NCBI GenBank assembly: GCA_054601695.1
Contig: BAAHQB010000176.1
Coordinates: forward strand, 310,001-374,000
Direction: 5' to 3'
Origin: Amorphochlora amoebiformis
Taxonomy: Eukaryota; Cercozoa; Chlorarachniophyceae
DNA: 64,000 nucleotides
The notes under the pieces are model-generated. The model did not search any database. It had not been told where the DNA came from and saw nothing but the letters and a program-made list of their open reading frames with translations. Shown piece after piece: positions 42,393 to 64,000 of this stretch. The position numbers and the translations under genes are program-made. Each line of letters opens with the position of its first letter. Positions within the stretch are counted from its first letter, which is position 1.

Positions 42393-43719
42393 ATCCAGAT
42401 ACAAAATCTAGAAAATCGTCGTCCACTGGATTCTCGAGATTCTAGTAGGCTAGGTACTAGAGGTAGGCGTACTAATAAAATTGTCGCGCGCACGGTTAAG
42501 TAAATTTTACTATCATTCGTTGCGCAACGTTGCACGCATCATCACGTCTTAAGAATATCTAGAACGTTAAGAACCTAGATCTAGTAGATTATCTAGATTA
42601 TCATCATTATCTCTAGTATCTGCTAAATCTAGTAAATAGTTAGCTAGGTTGGTATTAGTTTCTAGAGTAACTCTGGAAAGTCCTAGAAGTCAACCAGAGA
42701 TCGAGTGTGCCCTGGCCCCTGGTGCCGCAGGCTGTAAATCAGTGACCTAGCCTAGTAGCGCTTATATATCTAGTATATAGCTAGATAGGTGACTAACCTA
42801 GACTAACTCCTAGAACCTAGAGAACTCCTACAAGTGTGTACGCGTACCGAAGTACTTTTTACGTATATATATATTCTAGATATTGTATATAATACTAGTA
42901 TATATACTTCGTGACATATCGACACCAAGCGACGACTATTATAGATCTAGATTATAATCAGACTGAGATACAGTAAGACTGTAAGAGTCTAGAGAGTAGA
43001 GTACTATATCTGTACATAGTCTAGATAGTACGATTCCTAGCTAGGATTCATGATATACTCTCTCTGGAAGTTCACAGGTAATCTAGGTAATCTAGGTAAT
43101 ATTATATGTAGAGTCTATTTTAGACTAGCTACTAGTAGCTAGTCTCTAGAGTCTCAGAGTCTAGACTCTCTTAGTCTAGACTCTAGCGCTGGGACCTACT
43201 AGACCTAGGGGACTCGGACCAGATCCAGACTATCTAGACTATCTACTCCTAGTACTCTAAATTCTAGCTATGGAGACTATAACTCTAGCTAGTAAGTTAG
43301 TAGTAACTAGAACTAGTAGAACAATCTACTAGATCTAGTCCTAAGTTAGTCTAGAATCTAGATAGTGTGACGTGAAATGAAGCTTGTAGATCCTAGAATT
43401 CTAGACGATCTGAGACGGTCTGAGACGATCTGAGACGATCTGAGACGATTTGATCACTGATAAAGTTGTTTAACAAGTTGCGGCCGCAGATCCGCCCATG
43501 GCCAGCGCATAGACAGGAGAGGGTTGGTACTGACTAGTACCATCTAGACTATAGTACCTAGACACGTGCCGCCGCAACGTGCACGCCACGGCCAAGATTG
43601 TGTCAGCAGCTGACCGAGTGATTGGCGGTGGCATCGATGAGATCGATGAGATCGATGAAATCGACTCCGCACTGTCGTCTGCATCGAAAAGGTCAATCGT
43701 CCGACTAGTCCGATGACGC
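42393..43719. other. CTAG-rich single-copy spacer
   Basis: This 1.3-kb stretch between the convergent ATG17-like and cyclin Y genes has no TA array and no recognisable exon. It is saturated with ctag, often as tctaga, actagt or cctagg. There is a short run of tgagacgatc repeats at about 43405-43445 and a gatgagatcgatgag repeat at about 43640. Confidence 0.7.
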
Positions 43720-47997
<4,278 letters not shown>

Positions 47998-48365
47998 TCC
48001 ACTACAAGAGCCAGCCAAATCACTCTCACTCGCAGCATGTTGTGAAATAGAAATGGAATGTGTGTTTATCGTTTTCGAATGTGTTTGAACGGGGGTGGTA
48101 TGGTTTTCAAATGTGTTTCAACGGTGGTGGAAGTCGTTGCCTATTCGTCTTGCCATCTGTAACGCGCCCAATATCAACTGTTACTCCGCTGTCGTAAGAG
48201 AGGTTGGGGTTAGCAACATTAAGTGCGAATAGCCAGGTTAGGGTGTTTGAAGGGTATGTACGATAAGAGATGCTGGTTGTTGTCTTGGATATTTGTGGGC
48301 AAAGCACAGTTTTTACATACCTCTCTTTTCGCCTCCAGCTGCCCACCGTCTTAGCGCCAGACCTC

Positions 48366-48429
48366 CTAACAGGTTATTTTATTTTATCTCACATGTGTTC
48401 ACATATGTAATAATCTACTACTAATAATG

Positions 48430-48499
<70 letters not shown>

Positions 48500-48895
48500 C
48501 ATTATACCGCCCTGTCCAAACTCAGAGGTGTCTGTACCCTGTCCTAACTCAGATGGGTTATTTAGTGACCCTAACGGTAACCAAGCCTATTATATTCTAC
48601 CAGACTACCATAACTCAACCCACTGGGTTTTTTAGTGAGCCAAATTCTTGACTAGAGGTAAGCTAACCCCAAGCCCAACCCCAAGCCCAACCCCAAAGAT
48701 AGCCTTCTCAATTCGCTAGAGGTAATCCAATCCCAACCGAGGCTTCACAATTTGCCTATCATCACTCAAGTAAGCCATTGGCTTGGTTAGTCAGCCTAAT
48801 GATAAACTGAGGAAAGCCAATCCCAACCGAGCTTTCTCAATTAGCCTATCATCATCATTCAACCCATTGGGTTATGTACATTCGTTACACGTAGG
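48366..48895. other. Spacer between cyclin Y 5' side and the SH3 gene
   Basis: It contains one TA array (48430-48495) and degenerate direct repeats of aaccccaagccc-type and accgaggctttctcaatt-type sequence at 48650-48850. No exon is recognised. Confidence 0.55.
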
Positions 48896-49094
48896 TTAAC
48901 ATTTTGATTCGTACACAGTGGGACGGGGAGATGCACGAGAAGGTCGCGCCATTCTCTCCGCTACCAATCCGAAAGGCACCTACATACAGCATGCAACAAA
49001 GATAAGACATATATCATTCGTAAAGATCTTCGAAAAACACTCACATCAACACCCTCAGCTACACCTGTCAATTCAAAGGCGTAAAAGATAGCTA

Positions 49095-49139
<45 letters not shown>

Positions 49140-49427
49140 TACACTCACACATTGAACTCAACTGAGAGTGAGAGAGAGAGAGAGAAACAAGAGAGTGGGA
49201 GAAGAGAGAGAGAGAGAGAAAAAAAAAAGTGGGAGGAGAGAGGGAGAGAGAGATAGAGAGAGAACGCGAGATCACAGTAGCAGATAACGGGACATGTATG
49301 CATTTATGCGTATAATTCATCCACATCTGTATTTCCACTGTCCCTGTCCCCGTATCCCAAAGCGTGTAACCTTGCTAACCAAGTTCCCATGACTCAATTT
49401 GTCTGAACTTGACAATTGCACTTGAAT

Positions 49428-49465
<38 letters not shown>

Positions 49466-50445
49466 GACGACCTTTTTTGAGGGTGGTTCAGCGCTGACAC
49501 AATAGGAGGCCGGGAAGTACCTGTTAATCAAACGACCCGGCAACCAGTTTAGAACCACGCAGAACGACAACAATTTCGAATCAGGCGGAACCGACCCAGA
49601 ACCGACCCCAGAACCCATTCACAGACACTCGAAACTATACGTCATCGAAACCCCAAAATGAGCCCACAATACGGATCAAACACAATAGCTCATCATGGCT
49701 TCTTGCGACAGGGAAAGGGGGAAAACTAAGTATGTTTCTCAGTACCCAGCAACCCCAAGCTTGTTGTGCCCCTCGGTGCTGATGACTTTCCCCTTCCACC
49801 ATCCTGAATCGTGCTTCGATATTACCTGAGAATCACATAAGCACTCAATATGATTCACCCCAAGTGTAGGACGACTGCACTCCATTCGCGATGGGATCCA
49901 AATCCAAGCCAAATCCTATCTAATCCCCGCGTTTGGGACACATTTGGGAACTCAAGCGGGCGATTCTTTTTTCAACACGACCAGCAGAATATCGCCGATT
50001 TCCAGGGGTATTTCGACTCTTGTTTCCGGCACGAAGGCATGCATGGCCTTGGCAAAGCTTTTCATCGGGTTCTTGGCGTCGCCCATGATCTCCGCGTTCG
50101 ACCAAGTGTTCCCAACAGGTTTCGCCACCAGGGTTTAAATTTAGACCTTTTTACCGGAATTTCTACTTTTCGGACGTTTCTTCATTACGTTTCGTTCAAA
50201 ACAGGCACGGTTTCAAAATCGTTTCATTAGCGTTTCTAGACGTTTCACACCATTTCCATAAACAATATGTCGGGTATGATGCGTCGGATGGGGTTTGGCG
50301 GTTGGGGCCAAAGCGGCGAGTCGAAGAAGGGTCCGTCGTCCACCGTAAGCGAGCAGGGTATCAACACATAGCAGCGACAGATGACTAATGCTATAATGAT
50401 AATTCTCAAACTCGTCATCAACACGGACACCTGAAAAGCAATCAT
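48896..50445 (-). CDS. Membrane-anchored SH3-domain protein
   Basis: Exons: 50445-50251, then 50086-49982 (acceptor uncertain), 49813-49746, 49520-49472 and 48979-48896 (stop). The first exon encodes a hydrophobic helix (SLRIIIIALVICRCYVLIP) followed by a Pro-rich segment (SPLWPQPPNPIRR). The later exons give a recognisable SH3 domain: HAFVPETRVEIPLEIGDILL, DSGWWKGKVIST and YFPASYCVSAEPP (ALYDY-, GWW-G- and FP-NYV-equivalents). SH3 domains bind Pro-rich ligands, and a transmembrane-plus-SH3 layout recalls the yeast osmosensor Sho1, though only one helix is visible here. The link between the helix exon and the SH3 exons is the weak point: the SH3 part could instead start at its own ATG (50086). 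Donor choice after EIGDILL leaves the RT/n-Src region about five residues short. Confidence 0.6.
49160..49265 (+). repeat. (GA)n-rich purine tract
   Basis: Runs of gagagagaga with aaaaaaaa interruptions form a tract almost free of pyrimidines on the plus strand. It lies in the intron between SH3-gene exons 49520-49472 and 48979-48896. Confidence 0.9.
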
Positions 50446-50547
50446 ATTGTTTTCCGACTAGAAATTTGAATTTTTCAAAATTTTGTTTGCACGGGATTGG
50501 TACGTTTGGGTCTTTGGAATGAATAAGATTGTTGGGGATAGTTTGGG
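50446..50547. promoter_or_regulatory. Short divergent region, SH3 gene (-) / orphan 4-TM gene (+)
   Basis: If the starts at 50445 (minus) and 50548 (plus) are correct, only 102 bp separate these divergent genes. The region is AT-rich with no TA array. Both starts are provisional. Confidence 0.3.
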
Positions 50548-62426
<11,879 letters not shown>

Positions 62427-63512
62427 TAAGCGAAAACCACTTGTGAGTGTGGGTCTCTTTTGTCCTAATTCATGTGAGGAGGTTGATGAGTCTCTAAGAC
62501 ATATATATGTTTGTTGATGTGTGTAATGACTGGACGTGGGTTACGTGGGTTAGCTTCGGTCGAAGTCCGCAAAGGAGATTCGAATCTGCATCTTCTGCAC
62601 ATGTAATACCTGGAACAACCCAATTGTCACATCTCCATCTACACGTGCATGACGAATGATTGAACGGCATGATTTCTATAAATGAGTAGTACATGTACAT
62701 GTACATCAACAAGCTGCACAATTTTAGGGTGCGGCGAGGCATGCGTATCTTTCTGCAAAGGTGTGGAAGCTGTGATCTTTTGTTGCCTTATCAATCCTTG
62801 GGGAGAGCTTTGCGACTTGTTTTGGCGCTATAAACATTACGTCTCAATTTGAAAATTTCCAATCAATATGTTTGAACCGTTACGTAAAAATGTCAAGTTC
62901 AACAGTCGACTATATCGATGCCGCATTGCCTAGATTGCCGAGTAACCTAGTCTACTATTACTAGTAATATTAATCTAGTAATTACATTTGACATGTATCT
63001 AGAGTCTAGAGAGTGTGCGACCATGCTGGTGTGGGTCAAGGCTTCCACTAGTTTCATCTAAATCATCGGAGATGGGTACATCCGCTGGACATGCTCTAGA
63101 CATATCACTTAATGTACTTATTATCGACTTGGTATGCCTGAACTGCTGCATGACTCTAGTGACTATCTCGGTAAGCTAGTAAGGTGGACAATAATGAACT
63201 TGAAGTTGAGTCATCGGGGAAGCTCTAGAAGCTGGACGCACATCTAGCTAGATCTTGATTGCAGTGGGTAGTAGGTAGCTAATGATCATGATGTAGATGT
63301 CCCATTCTTCACTCGCCACCTCAGAGTCCGAAAACTTCCGGGTCAGTATGACGATCAACCTATTCCACCCAAATTACGTAAGAGAGTTAAAGACACTAAC
63401 CAAACATCGGATTAACCTAATTCTACTTAAAGTGTAACACACATGAGTATGTACATAAACTTTCATATACAAATGGAGATGGGATTTTATGCAAGAAAAA
63501 CAGATTAACACG

Positions 63513-63546
<34 letters not shown>

Positions 63547-63624
63547 ATATATATGTATATATGTATATATGTATATATTTATACATACATATATGTATAT
63601 ATAATATATATGTATGTATGTATG

Positions 63625-63659
<35 letters not shown>

Positions 63660-63732
63660 GAATTTCCGGTTACATGTATACATATATTACATATATTACA
63701 CACACACGCACAAGTATATATTTATATTATAT

Positions 63733-63772
<40 letters not shown>

Positions 63773-63952
63773 GATATGAATTAAATTACATTTATATATA
63801 TATATATATATATCCATATATAAATATATAGATATGAACCAAATTACATATATATATATATATATATACATGCATATGTCAAAAATAAATGTACCTATGT
63901 GTATTTATACACACACATACATATATATATATATATACATACATATATGTAC

Positions 63953-64000
<48 letters not shown>
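62427..64000. other. Right edge: no gene recognised
   Basis: Positions 62430-63480 are single-copy, ctag-rich from about 62940 to 63260. They hold only short unsupported frames. Positions 63510-64000 are TA arrays with (TG)n/(CA)n islets. Confidence 0.6.

Noticed and set aside
62520-62600. Possible tRNA (attcgaatc resembling a T-arm loop)
   Set aside because: The attcgaat is a short palindrome; no acceptor stem, D-arm or anticodon arm can be drawn around it on either strand.

Overview
The window is nuclear DNA of a eukaryote, most likely a unicellular one outside the usual model groups. Genes are split into many short exons of ordinary base composition. They are separated by introns and spacers dominated by (TA)n arrays, often 50-150 bp long, plus other simple repeats and minisatellites. 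Splice sites are GT-AG, and several introns are only about 60-130 bp. Nothing points to a bacterial, viral or organellar replicon. I saw no rRNA, tRNA, transposase, reverse transcriptase or CRISPR array. The lineage cannot be fixed from the sequence. UFL1, a DHHC acyltransferase, cyclin Y and an ATG17-domain protein are broadly eukaryotic. A nuclear bL33 of bacterial or plastid-like type hints at, but does not prove, a plastid-bearing protist. Gene models below are reconstructed by hand from splice-site phase and remembered family alignments.

Layout. 1.2-10.1 kb (+): a multi-exon membrane protein resembling the DUF4239/bestrophin-like family, with several exon edges duplicated inside TA tracts. 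10.8-11.3 kb (-): two-exon bL33. 11.7-15.2 kb (+): complete nine-exon DHHC palmitoyltransferase with a degenerate zinc finger and a DHYC active site. 16.9-25.4 kb (-): polytopic receptor-like protein with about seven membrane segments and a cytosolic loop of about 950 residues. 27.0-37.9 kb (-): UFL1, the UFM1 E3 ligase, rebuilt as 24 exons. 38.2-42.4 kb (+): ATG17-domain autophagy scaffold, head-to-head with UFL1 across 214 bp. 43.7-48.0 kb (-): cyclin Y. 48.9-50.4 kb (-): small protein with a membrane anchor and an SH3 domain. 50.5-62.4 kb (+): orphan 18-exon protein with an Arg/Glu-rich N-terminus, four membrane segments and a Cys-rich ectodomain. 62.4-64 kb: no gene recognised.

Functional themes are membrane signalling (DHHC, receptor-like protein, SH3 protein, cyclin Y) and UFMylation/autophagy. 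The UFL1/ATG17 pair is the most striking arrangement because UFMylation and the ATG17/FIP200-type scaffold meet in ER-phagy in other eukaryotes. The second theme is the TA arrays: they fill introns, flank local duplications of exon borders, and leave coding frames intact.
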